Shown here piece by piece: positions 34,483-44,787 of a DNA stretch of 64,000 nucleotides. Origin of the DNA: Streptomyces armeniacus (GTDB lineage Bacteria; Actinomycetota; Actinomycetes; Streptomycetales; Streptomycetaceae); the NCBI RefSeq assembly GCF_003355155.1, contig NZ_CP031320.1, positions 6,809,861 to 6,873,860 on the forward strand. Reading direction: 5' to 3'. A model generated the notes under the pieces. That model worked only from the letters and a program-made list of their open reading frames with translations. It made no database searches and was not told where the DNA came from. A program made the position numbers and the translations under genes. Every line of letters starts with the position of its first letter. Positions within the stretch are counted from its first letter, which is position 1.

Positions 34483-35756
34483 GGAGCCCCCCGCTGACGC
34501 CGCCCAGCACCTGCCGCCGGATGGCGCGCAGTTCCTCGGCGTCCAGCTCGACCCCGGCGCCGAACACCACGACCCGCAGCCGCTCCGGCGCGCCGTCCCG
34601 GCCGAGCGCCCCGCGCGCCGACGCGCGCAGCACGCGCACCATTCGCGCGGAGCCCTTGACGCGCCCGTCCCGCGGCGCGTCGAGGGCGGTCCGCGCCGCC
34701 CCGTCCGCCCCCGCGCCGTACGAGCGGCAGCGCCTGGTCCACGGCCCGCAGCCGCGCGCCGACCGCCCTGCGCCGCTCCGCCTCGTAGCTGTCGAGCAGC
34801 GTCTCGGTGCCGTCCGTGTGCCCGTGGTGCCAGGCCAGGGCCAGCTTCCAGGAGAGGTTGGCGGCGTCCCGCAGCCCTTCGTCGGCGGACTGCACGCCCA
34901 GCGCGCCCACCAGGTGCGCCGCGTCCCCCGCCAGAAACGCGCGGCCGGAGCGCCAGCGCCGGGCCAGCCGCTGGTGCGAGGTGTGGACGCCGGTGTCGAG
35001 GAGTTCGTACGCGGGTGGCGCGCCGCCCCCGCCGCGCGTGCGGTACCACTCCGTCAGCGTGTCGTGTACGCGGGTGAGCAGCTGCTCGGGTGTGACCAGG
35101 TCGCCGCGCGGCGGCAGCAGCCAGTCCAGCCGCCACAGCCCGTCGGCCAGCGGACGCGCCGTCACCTCGCCGCCGGCGCCGCCCGGGTCGCGGTGCAGCA
35201 GTGCCTCGTCCGTCCAGGGCAGCCGGGTGCGCAGCGCGGCCACCGCGTGCCGTTCCACGGCCGTGCGGCCGGTGAAGCGCACCCCGAGCCGTGCCCGTAC
35301 GGTCGACCGGGCGCCGTCGCAGCCGACCAGGTAGCTGCCGCGCCACCAGGTGCCGTCCGCACCGCGGGTGTGTGCGCTGACGCCGTCGGCGTCCTGTTCC
35401 AGCTCGTCCAGGTGGCTGCCGGTGACGAGCCGTACCAGCTCGTCCCGTTCGAGTGCCGCGCGCAGCGTCCCCGTCAGCCGGTGCTGCTCGACGTGCAGCG
35501 GCGACGTCTCGTCGTCCAACTCCACGTGGTGCACAAGCCGGCGGCGCCGCTCCGCGCGCCATCCGCTCCACCGCACGCCGCCGACCGGGGGCAGCAGCGA
35601 CGCCGTGTCAGGGCGCAGCACGCAGGTGCGTGCCGCCCGGCGCTCCACCTGGCCGTCGCCGGCGTCCAGCACTATGGAAGGGACGGAGTGGCGCGAGAGC
35701 GCCAGCGCCAGCGCGAGCCCGACCGGGCCCGCACCGACGATGATCACCGGGTCCAC
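34469..35756 (-). pseudogene. FAD-dependent aromatic monooxygenase, apparent frameshift
   Basis: A PHBH-type flavoprotein monooxygenase of about 428 residues if read through one frameshift. Present are the dinucleotide motif IIVGAGPVGLALALALSRH at the start, the DG motif YLVGCDGARSTVRARLG, and the GD motif FLAGDAAHLVGALGVQSADEGLRDAANLSWKLALAW. Near 34700-34718 (gene strand GCGCGGGGGCGGAC) the frame is lost. Continuing +1 gives a plausible C-terminal domain ending in TGA at 34469-34471. One extra G in a run of five would explain it, by sequencing error or real mutation; the uncorrected frame runs on to 34089. Flavin hydroxylases of this group act on phenolic substrates or polyketides. Confidence 0.75.
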
Positions 35757-35850
35757 GGCAGGGGGACCTCGCAGTTCTCACGGTGTGTAGGAGAGCTGGG
35801 AGTTGGCGCAGATGGAGCCCGGTGCACGATCACAGAACGTATGCAACCCA

Positions 35851-35888
35851 CTGCCCGTTCCCCCGTCAAGCGACGGGTGAACGGGCAG
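35851..35888. terminator. Strong hairpin downstream of the glu operon
   Basis: A 10-bp stem (35851-35860 with 35879-35888), one mismatch and 6 further pairs close on an AAGC loop. It lies 36 bases beyond the last permease gene on the gene strand and would separate it from the monooxygenase gene. Confidence 0.75.
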
Positions 35889-35923
35889 CGTACATCGAGT
35901 GGTTAGCACTGTTTCGCGAGTGG

Positions 35924-36805
35924 TCAGTCGAGCCCGCCCGCGGGGTCCGTCGCCGCGGTGGGAACCACCGCGCCGGTGGTCTTCTTGCCGCGCCGGATAC
36001 GGCTCTCCAGCCAGCCCGCGAGGGTGGTGAGCAGGAGGTTCAGCAGGATGAAGATGACGGCGACGACGGTGAAGGCGGCGATGGTGTTCGCGCCGTAGTT
36101 CGCGGTGATCTCTCGGATCTGGCCCAGCAGTTCGCCGAAGCCGAGCATGGCGCCGCCGAGTGCCGTGTCCTTCACGATCACGACCAGCTGGCTGACCAGT
36201 GCCGGGAGCATCGCGGTGACGGCCTGCGGCAGCAGCACGTACGACATGAGCTGGCCCTTGCGCATGCCGATGGCCTTGGCCGCGTCTGTCTGGCCTGCCG
36301 GAAGGGACTGGATGCCCGCCCGTACGATCTCGGCGATGACGGCGCTGTTGTACAGCACGAGGCCGGTCACCACCGCGTACAGCGGGCGGACTTCGGGCTC
36401 GAGGGTGCTGAACTCCGCGTACGCCTGGTTCGCGAACACCATCATCAGCAGCACGGGGATGGCGCGGAACAGCTCCACGACGGCGCCCGCGGGGATGCTG
36501 ACCCACTTGTGGTCGGAGAGCCGTCCGATGCCGAGGATCGCGCCGAGCGGCAGCGCGATGGCGATCGAGAGGCCCGCCGCCTTCAGGGTGTTGAGCAGGC
36601 CCGGGAAGAGATACGTCGTCCACACCCGGGAGTCGGTGAAGAACGGCTTCCACTTCTCCCCGGCCAGCTGGTCCTTGTCCGCCATCTCGCCCAGGACCCA
36701 CCACGCGGCGAGTACGAAGACCACGAGGAACAGGACGGAGTAGAGCCAGTTGCGCACCTTGGCGCGCGGCCCGGGGGCGTCGTACAGAACAGAGAGGTCA
36801 CTCAT
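35924..36805 (-). CDS. gluD: Glutamate-type ABC importer, permease subunit
   Basis: A 293-residue membrane permease of the polar amino-acid (HisM/GluD) family. Five to six helices and the EAA loop (RAGIQSLPAGQTDAAKAIGMRKGQLMSYVLLPQA) that docks on the ATPase are visible. A long N-terminal cytosolic and linker part precedes the core, as in corynebacterial GluD. The ATG overlaps the gluC stop (ATGA). It is the last gene of the gluA-B-C-D operon; the naming follows the Corynebacterium system of the same order. Confidence 0.9.
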   Translation of the reverse strand: MSDLSVLYDAPGPRAKVRNWLYSVLFLVVFVLAAWWVLGEMADKDQLAGEKWKPFFTDSRVWTTYLFPGLLNTLKAAGLSIAIALPLGAILGIGRLSDHKWVSIPAGAVVELFRAIPVLLMMVFANQAYAEFSTLEPEVRPLYAVVTGLVLYNSAVIAEIVRAGIQSLPAGQTDAAKAIGMRKGQLMSYVLLPQAVTAMLPALVSQLVVIVKDTALGGAMLGFGELLGQIREITANYGANTIAAFTVVAVIFILLNLLLTTLAGWLESRIRRGKKTTGAVVPTAATDPAGGLD

Positions 36806-37470
36806 CGCTTCACCGCCACGCGCTTGCTGACCCAGCCCAGGAGGAGGCCGACCGGAAGTGTGAGAACGATGAACCCGAAGGCGAACACCGCGAAGACCAG
36901 GAAGATGACGTCACTCTCGTTCTCCACCATTTCCTTCATCAGCAGCGCCGCCTCGGCGACGCCGATGGCCGCCGCCACGGTGGTGTTCTTGGTGAGGGCG
37001 ATCAGTACGTTCGCGAGCGGCGCCACCACGGAGCGGAACGCCTGCGGGAGGACGATGAGCGTCAGCACCTGGATGAAGTTCAGGCCCAGTGCGCGCGCCG
37101 CCTCCGCCTGGCCGACCGGCACCGTGTTGATCCCGGAGCGCAGCGACTCGCAGACGAAGCTGGCGTGGTACACGATCAGACCGAGGACGGCCAGCTTGAA
37201 GTTGATGTCCTTCGAGGTGCCGCCGCCGAGCTCGATGCCCAGCGTCTGGTAGAGCCCCAGCGACGTGGCGACGATGATCACCGTGAGCGGGGTGTTCCGC
37301 ACGGTGTTGATGTAGAGGGTGCCGAACGCGCGCATCACCGGCACCGGGCTTACCCGCATGGCGGCGAGGAGGGTGCCCCAGATCAGGGAGCCTATCGCCG
37401 AGTACAGGGTGAGCTTGATCGTCACCCAGAACGCTTCCCACACGTCGTACTGATCAAGAAAGTCGAACAC
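36802..37470 (-). CDS. gluC: Glutamate-type ABC importer, permease subunit
   Basis: A 222-residue permease of the same family as its neighbour. It has five helices and an EAA-type loop (RSGINTVPVGQAEAARALGLNFIQVLTLIVLPQAFR). It pairs with GluD to form the heterodimeric channel. It follows gluB after a 79-base gap containing a strong hairpin, which probably lowers permease relative to binding-protein levels. Confidence 0.9.
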   Translation of the reverse strand: MFDFLDQYDVWEAFWVTIKLTLYSAIGSLIWGTLLAAMRVSPVPVMRAFGTLYINTVRNTPLTVIIVATSLGLYQTLGIELGGGTSKDINFKLAVLGLIVYHASFVCESLRSGINTVPVGQAEAARALGLNFIQVLTLIVLPQAFRSVVAPLANVLIALTKNTTVAAAIGVAEAALLMKEMVENESDVIFLVFAVFAFGFIVLTLPVGLLLGWVSKRVAVKR

Positions 37471-37502
37471 GTTCTCCCGCGCTCTCGCCTCGTTGGATGG
37501 GA

Positions 37503-37535
37503 GTGGCGCGCCGTCCTTCCCGGACGGCGCGCCAC
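37503..37535 (-). terminator. Intercistronic hairpin between gluB and gluC
   Basis: GTGGCGCGCCGTCC (37503-37516) and GGACGGCGCGCCAC (37522-37535) form a perfect 14-bp stem with a 5-base loop. Located directly after the binding-protein gene, it likely acts as a partial terminator or 3'-stabiliser for the gluA-B transcript. Confidence 0.75.
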
Positions 37536-37549
37536 CCTGCCATCAGCTG

Positions 37550-38377
37550 TCAGCTGGTTTCCGTGATCTTCGGTGCCTTGTCGTACTGGTAGTCGGCGGG
37601 GCCGAAGTGCTTCTCCGCCGCCTTCTCCCAGGAACCGTCCTTGACCATCTTGGTGATCGCGTCGTTGATCTGCTTCTGCAGCTTGGTGTCGCCCTTCTTG
37701 AGGCCGACGCCGTACGGCTCGTCGCTCAGGTTGAGCCCGGCGAGCCTGAACTTGCCCTGGTGCTCCTTCTGCGAGGCGAAGCCGGCGAGGATGGAGTCGT
37801 CGGTGGTCAGGGCGTCGGCGGCCTTGTTCTCCAGGCCGGTGAGGCACTCCGAGTAGCCGCCGTACTCCTGCAGGTCCGCCTTCGGCGCGAACTCCTTCTT
37901 GACGTTCTGCGCGGAGGTCGAGCCGGTGACCGAACACAGCTTCAGATCGCTGGTGTTCAGGTCCTTCTCGCTCTTGATGGAGTTGTCGTCCTTGCGGACC
38001 AGCAGGTCCTGGTGCGCCATCAGGTACGGGCCGGCGAAGTCGACCTTCTCCTTGCGCTCCGGGGTGATGGAGTACGTGGCGGCGATGAAGTCCACGTCGC
38101 CGTTCGAGATCAGGTTCTCGCGCTCGGCGCTGGGGGCTTCCTTCCAGGTGATGTCCGCCTCTTTGACGCCCATCTCCTTGGCGATGTACTTCGCCACGTC
38201 GACGTCGAAGCCCTCGTACTTGCCGTCCGGAGTCTTCAGCCCCAGCCCCGGCTGGTCGAACTTGATGCCGATGGTCAGTCCGTCGTCGTCGCCTGAGCCG
38301 CCGCCACCGCACGCGGTGGCGGTCAGTGCGAGGGTGAGCGCGGCGGCCGCCGCCATGCTGGCTTTGCGGAGATTCAT
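37550..38377 (-). CDS. gluB: Glutamate-type ABC importer, substrate-binding lipoprotein
   Basis: A 275-residue extracellular binding protein of family 3 (SBP_bac_3). A lipoprotein signal (ALTLALTATACGGGG, Cys near 23) is followed by the two-lobed domain, with FDQPGLGLKTPDGKYEGFDVDVAKYIAKEMG, VDFIAATYSITPERKEKVDFAGPYL, and a C-terminal KDGSWEKAAEKHFGPADY. It delivers glutamate or a related amino acid to GluC/GluD. The ATG at 38375-38377 follows GGGAAGC. Confidence 0.92.
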   Translation of the reverse strand: MNLRKASMAAAAALTLALTATACGGGGSGDDDGLTIGIKFDQPGLGLKTPDGKYEGFDVDVAKYIAKEMGVKEADITWKEAPSAERENLISNGDVDFIAATYSITPERKEKVDFAGPYLMAHQDLLVRKDDNSIKSEKDLNTSDLKLCSVTGSTSAQNVKKEFAPKADLQEYGGYSECLTGLENKAADALTTDDSILAGFASQKEHQGKFRLAGLNLSDEPYGVGLKKGDTKLQKQINDAITKMVKDGSWEKAAEKHFGPADYQYDKAPKITETS

Positions 38378-38426
38378 GGTGAGCTTCCCTGTGATCGTTG
38401 TTGTCCGTGGTTCCGGTGAGCCGAGC

Positions 38427-39212
<786 letters not shown>

Positions 39213-39512
39213 CGGCCTGCAGCTCCGTCCTCGTCGGTTGCGAGGACCCTAGTGAGCCCCCGCCACCAGCGTCATTACATCTGAGGGGAAATTGAGCATA
39301 ACGATCTGGTCGCAGCGCGGCACACTCGGTGAGCCGGGCGTGCGGAGGCGCCGCGGGGCGCGTACCGGCTGCATAACGGAAAGCGCGGGGCACCCGTGGC
39401 CCCTTGACTCGTCTGGGCCGATCCGCGTGGATGCAGTGCCGGACCGCGTGCCGTACCGGGACCGGTCCGCGTGCCGGGCAGAAGATCGACAGGGCCGGAA
39501 GGGAGGGCACGT
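39213..39512. other. 300-base divergent region between glu operon and response regulator
   Basis: This holds the glu promoter (left end) and the leader of the two-component genes (right end, GGAAGGGAGGG ribosome site). The central part has GTACCG- and CCGCGTGCCG-type short repeats but no coding pattern. No riboswitch-like fold was recognised. Confidence 0.5.
39246..39274 (-). promoter_or_regulatory. Probable glu operon promoter
   Basis: On the gene strand TGACGC (39269-39274) and TAGGGT (39246-39251) are separated by exactly 17 bases, a good match to a vegetative -35/-10 pair, upstream of gluA. Confidence 0.45.
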
Positions 39513-40235
39513 ATGAGACTGCTGCTGGTCGAGGACGACGAGCGGGTCGCCGCCGCGCTCTCCGCGGTGCTGGAGCGGCACGGCTTCACCGTCGTGCACG
39601 CCCGGGACGGCGAGGACGCCCTGCGGGAGCTGCTGCCCGGCGACGACGCGGCGCCCTTCGGCGTGGTGCTGCTCGACCTCGGACTGCCGGGCCAGGACGG
39701 CTTCGAGGTGTGCGGACGCATCCGCAAGCTGACCTCCGTACCCGTGATCATGGTGACGGCCCGTGCGGACGTACGGTCGCGGATCCACGGTCTGAACCTC
39801 GGCGCCGACGACTACGTCGTCAAGCCCTACGACACCGGCGAGCTCCTCGCCCGTATCCACGCGGTCAGCCGGCGCACCGTGCCCGCCGACGAGGCCGGCG
39901 CGGAGGAGCAGGGTACGGGCGGCGCCGCGGGCGGCGCGGTGCTGCGGCTCGGGAAGCTGACGATCGAGCTGCCCACCCGCCAGGTGTCGGTGGGCGGCCG
40001 TGCGGTGTCGCTGACCCGCAAGGAGTTCGACCTGCTGGCGCTGCTCGCGCAGCGGCCCGGGGTGGTGTTCCGGCGGGAGCAGATCATCAGCGAGGTGTGG
40101 CGTACGAGTTGGGAGGGGACCGGGCGGACGCTGGAGGTGCATGTGGCGTCGCTGCGTTCGAAGCTCGGGCTGCCCGCGCTCATCGAGACCGTACGGGGCG
40201 TCGGCTACCGGCTCGTCGCGCCGCCGGCCGCGTAG
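39513..40235 (+). CDS. OmpR-family response regulator
   Basis: A 240-residue response regulator. The receiver has the acidic pair EDD (8-10), phosphoacceptor D55 (LLDLGLPG) and K104 (VVKPYD). The C-terminal winged helix ends in SLRSKLGLPALIETVRGVGYRLV. The ATG at 39513 follows GGAAGGGAGGG. The histidine kinase gene starts 23 bases after its stop. Position suggests control of the neighbouring glu operon or of itself, but no site could be shown. Confidence 0.93.
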   Translation: MRLLLVEDDERVAAALSAVLERHGFTVVHARDGEDALRELLPGDDAAPFGVVLLDLGLPGQDGFEVCGRIRKLTSVPVIMVTARADVRSRIHGLNLGADDYVVKPYDTGELLARIHAVSRRTVPADEAGAEEQGTGGAAGGAVLRLGKLTIELPTRQVSVGGRAVSLTRKEFDLLALLAQRPGVVFRREQIISEVWRTSWEGTGRTLEVHVASLRSKLGLPALIETVRGVGYRLVAPPAA

Positions 40236-40258
40236 CCACGGACCGCCGGACCGATCGC

Positions 40259-41680
40259 GTGCGCGCCCGCCTCCTCCCGCTCCTCATCCTCCTGTTCGCC
40301 GGGGTGCCCCTCGCCCTCGGACTGCCGCTCGCGGTCAGCCTGGCCTCGGCCGAGCAGCAGAACGTCGTCGTGGACCGCATCGACGACACCGCGCGGTTCG
40401 CGTCGCTCGCGCAGTTCGTCACCGCGCGCAGCGAGCAGGGCGAGCGGCTGGCCACGCTCCGCCGCGAACTGCGCCGCTACCACGACCTGTACGGCATCCG
40501 CGCCGGCGTCTTCTACCGCGACGGGCAGACCATGGCCGCCGCCCCCGACGGCTGGCGGGTGCCGCGTACGGGCGCGGGCCAGGAGGCGTTCATGGAGGCG
40601 CTGGCCGGGCGGCGCAGCCACGACCCGAAGCAGGTGTGGCCGTGGCAGCGGGGCCGTATCGCCGTCGCCTCGCCGGTGATCAGGGACGGCGACGTGGCCG
40701 CCGTCGTCTACACCGACTCGCCCACCGGGCAGCTGCGCTCCCGCATCCTGCACGGCTGGCTGCCGATCGCGGCCGGCGAGGCCGCGGCGCTGCTGCTCGC
40801 GGTGGCGGCGGCGTTCCTGCTGACGCGCTGGGTGCTGCGGCCGGTGCGCACGCTGGACTGGGCCGCGCACGAGATCGCCACCGGCGAGTTCAAGTCCCGT
40901 GTCGCCGCCTCCGGTGGCCCGCCCGAACTGCGCCGCCTCGCGCGGTCGTTCAACGAGATGGCCGACCACGTGGAGGATGTGCTGGAGCAGCAGCGCGCCT
41001 TCGTGGCCGACGCCTCGCACCAGCTGCGGAACCCGCTGTCCGCGCTGCTGCTGCGGATCGAGCTGCTCGGGCTCGAGCTGCCGGAGGGCAACGAGGAGGT
41101 CGCGTCCGTACGGGCGGAGGGCAAGCGGCTCGCACAGGTGCTGGACGACCTGCTGGACCTGGCGCTGGCCGAGCACTCCGCGGCGGACCTGCGGCTGACC
41201 GACGTCGCGGCGCTGGCCGCCGAACGCGTCGCGGCCTGGCAGCCGGTCGCGGAGCAGGACGGTGTGGAGCTGCGCTACGAGGGCGCGCCGGCGGTCACCG
41301 GGTGGGCCGACCCGGTGGCGCTGTCCAGCGCGCTGGACGCGGTGGTCGACAACGCGGTCAAGTTCACGCCGGCGGGGCAGCGGGTGACCGTCACGGCCGC
41401 CGCGGGCGGGGACGAGGCGACGGTGGAGGTCGCGGACGGCGGCCCGGGGCTGGACGAGGAGGAACTCGCCCGCGTCGGCGACCGCTTCTGGCGCAGCAGC
41501 CGCCACCAGAACGTGTCCGGCTCGGGCCTCGGACTGTCCATCACCCGCGCGCTGCTCTCCGCGGGCGGCGCGCGCGTCGGCTTCGCGCCGAACGAGCCGC
41601 ACGGCCTGCGCGTCACCCTCACCCTGCCACGCGACGAGCCCCCCGCACCGGCCGGGGACGCGGAGTCCCCGGCGCGGTGA
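40259..41680 (+). CDS. Sensor histidine kinase
   Basis: A 473-residue kinase with an N-terminal helix (about 5-30), an extracytoplasmic sensor of about 130 residues, and a second helix (about 167-190). A HAMP follows (to about 240), then the H-box with H254 in DASHQLRNPLSALLLRIELL, and the ATPase boxes DNAVKFTPAG, VEVADGGPGLDEEE and SGSGLGLSITRALL. The GTG at 40259 is weakly supported, because the frame is open upstream. The stimulus is unknown. A TAXI-type binding protein gene lies 3 kb away on the other strand and is a candidate sensing partner. Confidence 0.9.
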   Translation: MRARLLPLLILLFAGVPLALGLPLAVSLASAEQQNVVVDRIDDTARFASLAQFVTARSEQGERLATLRRELRRYHDLYGIRAGVFYRDGQTMAAAPDGWRVPRTGAGQEAFMEALAGRRSHDPKQVWPWQRGRIAVASPVIRDGDVAAVVYTDSPTGQLRSRILHGWLPIAAGEAAALLLAVAAAFLLTRWVLRPVRTLDWAAHEIATGEFKSRVAASGGPPELRRLARSFNEMADHVEDVLEQQRAFVADASHQLRNPLSALLLRIELLGLELPEGNEEVASVRAEGKRLAQVLDDLLDLALAEHSAADLRLTDVAALAAERVAAWQPVAEQDGVELRYEGAPAVTGWADPVALSSALDAVVDNAVKFTPAGQRVTVTAAAGGDEATVEVADGGPGLDEEELARVGDRFWRSSRHQNVSGSGLGLSITRALLSAGGARVGFAPNEPHGLRVTLTLPRDEPPAPAGDAESPAR

Positions 41681-41695
41681 CGAGGGGCTCGTCGC
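41631..41695. terminator. Large bidirectional hairpin between kinase and mannosidase genes
   Basis: GCGACGAGCCCC (41631-41642) and GGGGCTCGTCGC (41684-41695) form a perfect 12-bp stem. The interior contains a second GGGGAC/GTCCCC hairpin. It overlaps the last codons of the kinase gene. Confidence 0.65.
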
Positions 41696-41713
41696 CACTC
41701 GGTACCGGGGCCG

Positions 41714-44700
41714 TCAGCCCGCCGGTGTGAGCCGCAGGGTGAGGATCTGGAACGGGCGCAGCGACACCTCCACCGCGCCGTCCGCCGCCGCCTCCGGCTC
41801 CGCGAGCGCGTACGCGTCCGTGAGCGGCCGCTCCAGCAGGTCCACCACGGCCGCCGAGGCGAGCGTGAAGCCCGCCGTGACGGTCGTACGGGCGCGGCTG
41901 CCGCGGGACTCGTAGAGCCGTACGATCACGTCGCCGCTGCGGTCCTCCGCCAGCTTGACGGCCTCCGCCACGACCTGGTCGCCCGCGACGGCGATGAGCG
42001 GCGCGACGGGGTCGCCGCCGCCCTCCACGGTGCGCTCCGGCAGGTTGATCCAGTGGCCTTCGCGGACCGCGTCGCCCACCGTCGCGCCCGGCACCAGCGC
42101 GTAGCGCAGCCGGTGCCTGCCCTGGTCCGTCTCCGGGTCGGGGTAGCGCGGCGCGCGCAGCAGGGACAGCCGGACCGTGGTGGTCTGGCCGCCGTCGGGG
42201 CGTACGTCGCGGGTGACGTCGTGCCCGTACGTCGAGTCGTTGACGAGGGCGACGCCCCAGTCCGGCTCCTCGACCTGCAGCCAGCGGTGCGCGCAGATCT
42301 CGAACTTGGCCGCCTCCCAGGAGGTGTTGGTGTGCGTCGCGCGGAAGACGTGCCCGAACTGCGTCTCCGACGCCGACCGTTCGGCCTTCACATCCAGCGG
42401 GAACGCGGCCTTGAGGAACTTCTCGGTCTCCTGCCAGTCCACCTCGGTGTCGATGTCCAGCGAGCGCGCGCCGGCGCGCAGCGTCAGCTGCTGCACGACG
42501 GAGGAGGAGCCGAACGAGCGGGCGGCCCGTACGGTCACGGCGTCCGGCCCGTCGGAGGTCACCGCCACCTCGTCGGCGCCGGTCAGGTCCGTGACGTTGT
42601 GCCGGTAGAACTCGTCCACGTCCCAGGCGTCCCAGTGGTTCGGGAAGTCCGGGTGCACCTGGAGGAGGTTGGCGGCGTGCCCCGGTGCGACCGACTCGCG
42701 GTCGCCGACGGCGTCGTATGCGGAGACCACCAGGCCGCGGTCGTCGATCTCCACGCGCAGCAGGCCGTTGGCGAGCACCCAGCCGCCGCCGTCCCGTTCC
42801 GCGACGGTGACGGTCTCGCCCTCGGCCGTACGCGTCCGGGCTGCCGCGCCGCCGCCGGGTACGCCGCCGCGGGCGTGCGGTGCGCCGTTGAACACCATCG
42901 GCGCGCTGCCCTCGCCCGCCAGCGCGCGCTGGGCGCGCTCGATGATGCCCTCCAGCTCGGCGCGCACGCGGGCGTACGTCTCGCGCGCCTCGCGGTGGAC
43001 CCACGCGATGGACGAGCCCGGCAGGATGTCGTGGAACTGGTGCAGCAGCACCGTCTTCCACAGCTGCTCCAACTGCTCGTACGGGTACGCCTGACCGGGC
43101 ACGCGCAGCGCCGCCGTGGCCGCCCACAGCTCCGCCTCGCGCAGCAGGGACTCGCTGTGCCGGTTGCCCTGCTTGGTCTTCGCCTGCGAGGTGTACGTGC
43201 CGCGGTGCAGCTCCAGATAGAGCTCGCCGGCCCACACGGGCGCGTCCTGGTACTCCTCGTGCGCCTTCTCGAAGAACGCCGCCGGCTTCTCCACCGTGAC
43301 CCGCGGCGAGCCCTCCAGATCGCGCAGCCGCTCCGCGCGCGCCAGCATCTCGCGGGTGGTGCCGCCGCCGCCGTCGCCGTGCCCGAAGGGCGCGAGGGAG
43401 CGCGAACCGGCGCCCTTCTCACGGTAGTTGCGCGCGGCGTGCGCCATCTCGGCGCCGCTCAGTTCCGAGTTGTACGTGTCGACCGGCGGGAAGTGGGTGA
43501 ACACGCGGGTGCCGTCGATGCCCTCCCACCAGAAGGTGTGGTGCGGGAACTCGTTCGTCTGGCTCCACGAGATCTTCTGCGTCAGGAACCACTTCGCGCC
43601 CGCCAGCGACACGATCTGCGGCATGGCCGCCGTGTAGCCGAAGGTGTCCGGCAGCCACACCTCCTTGGTGTCGACGCCGAACTCGTCCAGGAAGAACTTC
43701 TTGCCGTACAGGAACTGCCGGGCCATGGCCTCGCCGCCGACCATGTTCGTGTCCGACTCCACCCACATGCCGCCCACCGGCACGAACTGCCCGTCCGCCA
43801 CCTTCTTCTTGACCCGGGCGTACACCTCGGGCCGGTGCTCCTTGATCCAGGCCAGCTGCTGCGCCTGGGACATGGCGAAGACGAACTCCGGGTGGTCGTC
43901 CATGAGGCTGACCATGTTGGACGCGGTGCGCGCCACCTTCCGTACGGTCTCCCGCAGCGGCCACAGCCACGCCGAGTCGATGTGGGCGTGCCCCACCGCG
44001 CTGATCCGGTGCGCGGACGCGCGGGCCGGCGCCGCAAGGACGCCGGTGAGGCAGGCACGCGCGCGTTCCGCGGTGCCGGGCACGTCGGTCAGGTCCAGGG
44101 CGTCCAGGGCGCGTTCGAGGGCGCGCAGCAGTTCCCAGCGGCGCGCGTCGTCCAGCGGGAGCTCCCGCATCAGCCCGCCCGTGACCTCCAGGTCCTGGAC
44201 CAGCTCCCAGACCTCGGTCTCGAAGACGGCCAGGTCCATGCGGCCCAGCCGGTAGAGCGGGTGGTCGCCTGCGGTGAGCCGGTCGCCCTCGTAGGTGGGC
44301 GTCTGGGGGGTGTTGAGGATCGGGTTCGCGGCCGCCTCGACGTACAGCTCCACCGCCTCGCCGCCCGCGGCGGGCTGCCCGATCCGCACCCAGTCGTTGA
44401 ACGGGTTGAGCGCCTTCACCGCCTCGCCGTCCGCGCGGTAGACGAGGCCCTCGCACTGAAAGCCGGGCATCCTCCGGTCGAAGCCCAGGTCGAGCACCGC
44501 CTCGACGGTCTTCCCCGCCCACTCCGCGGGCACTTGTCCGGTGACCCGGAACCAGGTCGTGCCCCAGGCCGGCCCCCACTCCTCGCCGGCCGCACCGGGA
44601 CCGTACGGGGCACCGAGGCCCTCGGACACGGGCACGGGCTCGTCGGGCGCGTCCCAGCGCTCGACGGTGAGCGGCAGCGGCGAGGTGTAGACGGCGGGGC

Positions 44701-44761
44701 GCACCCGCTCGTCCAGGACGCGGCGCAGTCGGTCTTCGACAATGCTGTGGTCGTCGTGCAT
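41714..44761 (-). CDS. Alpha-mannosidase, glycoside hydrolase family 38
   Basis: A 1015-residue GH38 enzyme that releases mannose from alpha-linked glycans or glycosides. The N-terminal beta-domain (to about 240) is followed by the catalytic barrel with AVGHAHIDSAWLWPLRETVRKVART (zinc His/Asp) and EVWLPDTFGYTAAMPQI, where the Asp is the nucleophile. The C-terminal beta-sandwich domains follow (VFNGAPHARGG onward). The ATG at 44759-44761 follows GAAGGAG. No other sugar-use genes flank it. Two 8-base direct repeats lie upstream and may be a repressor site. Confidence 0.92.
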   Translation of the reverse strand: MHDDHSIVEDRLRRVLDERVRPAVYTSPLPLTVERWDAPDEPVPVSEGLGAPYGPGAAGEEWGPAWGTTWFRVTGQVPAEWAGKTVEAVLDLGFDRRMPGFQCEGLVYRADGEAVKALNPFNDWVRIGQPAAGGEAVELYVEAAANPILNTPQTPTYEGDRLTAGDHPLYRLGRMDLAVFETEVWELVQDLEVTGGLMRELPLDDARRWELLRALERALDALDLTDVPGTAERARACLTGVLAAPARASAHRISAVGHAHIDSAWLWPLRETVRKVARTASNMVSLMDDHPEFVFAMSQAQQLAWIKEHRPEVYARVKKKVADGQFVPVGGMWVESDTNMVGGEAMARQFLYGKKFFLDEFGVDTKEVWLPDTFGYTAAMPQIVSLAGAKWFLTQKISWSQTNEFPHHTFWWEGIDGTRVFTHFPPVDTYNSELSGAEMAHAARNYREKGAGSRSLAPFGHGDGGGGTTREMLARAERLRDLEGSPRVTVEKPAAFFEKAHEEYQDAPVWAGELYLELHRGTYTSQAKTKQGNRHSESLLREAELWAATAALRVPGQAYPYEQLEQLWKTVLLHQFHDILPGSSIAWVHREARETYARVRAELEGIIERAQRALAGEGSAPMVFNGAPHARGGVPGGGAAARTRTAEGETVTVAERDGGGWVLANGLLRVEIDDRGLVVSAYDAVGDRESVAPGHAANLLQVHPDFPNHWDAWDVDEFYRHNVTDLTGADEVAVTSDGPDAVTVRAARSFGSSSVVQQLTLRAGARSLDIDTEVDWQETEKFLKAAFPLDVKAERSASETQFGHVFRATHTNTSWEAAKFEICAHRWLQVEEPDWGVALVNDSTYGHDVTRDVRPDGGQTTTVRLSLLRAPRYPDPETDQGRHRLRYALVPGATVGDAVREGHWINLPERTVEGGGDPVAPLIAVAGDQVVAEAVKLAEDRSGDVIVRLYESRGSRARTTVTAGFTLASAAVVDLLERPLTDAYALAEPEAAADGAVEVSLRPFQILTLRLTPAG

Positions 44762-44787
44762 ACGGCGACTCCTTCGATGGGCGTCAC

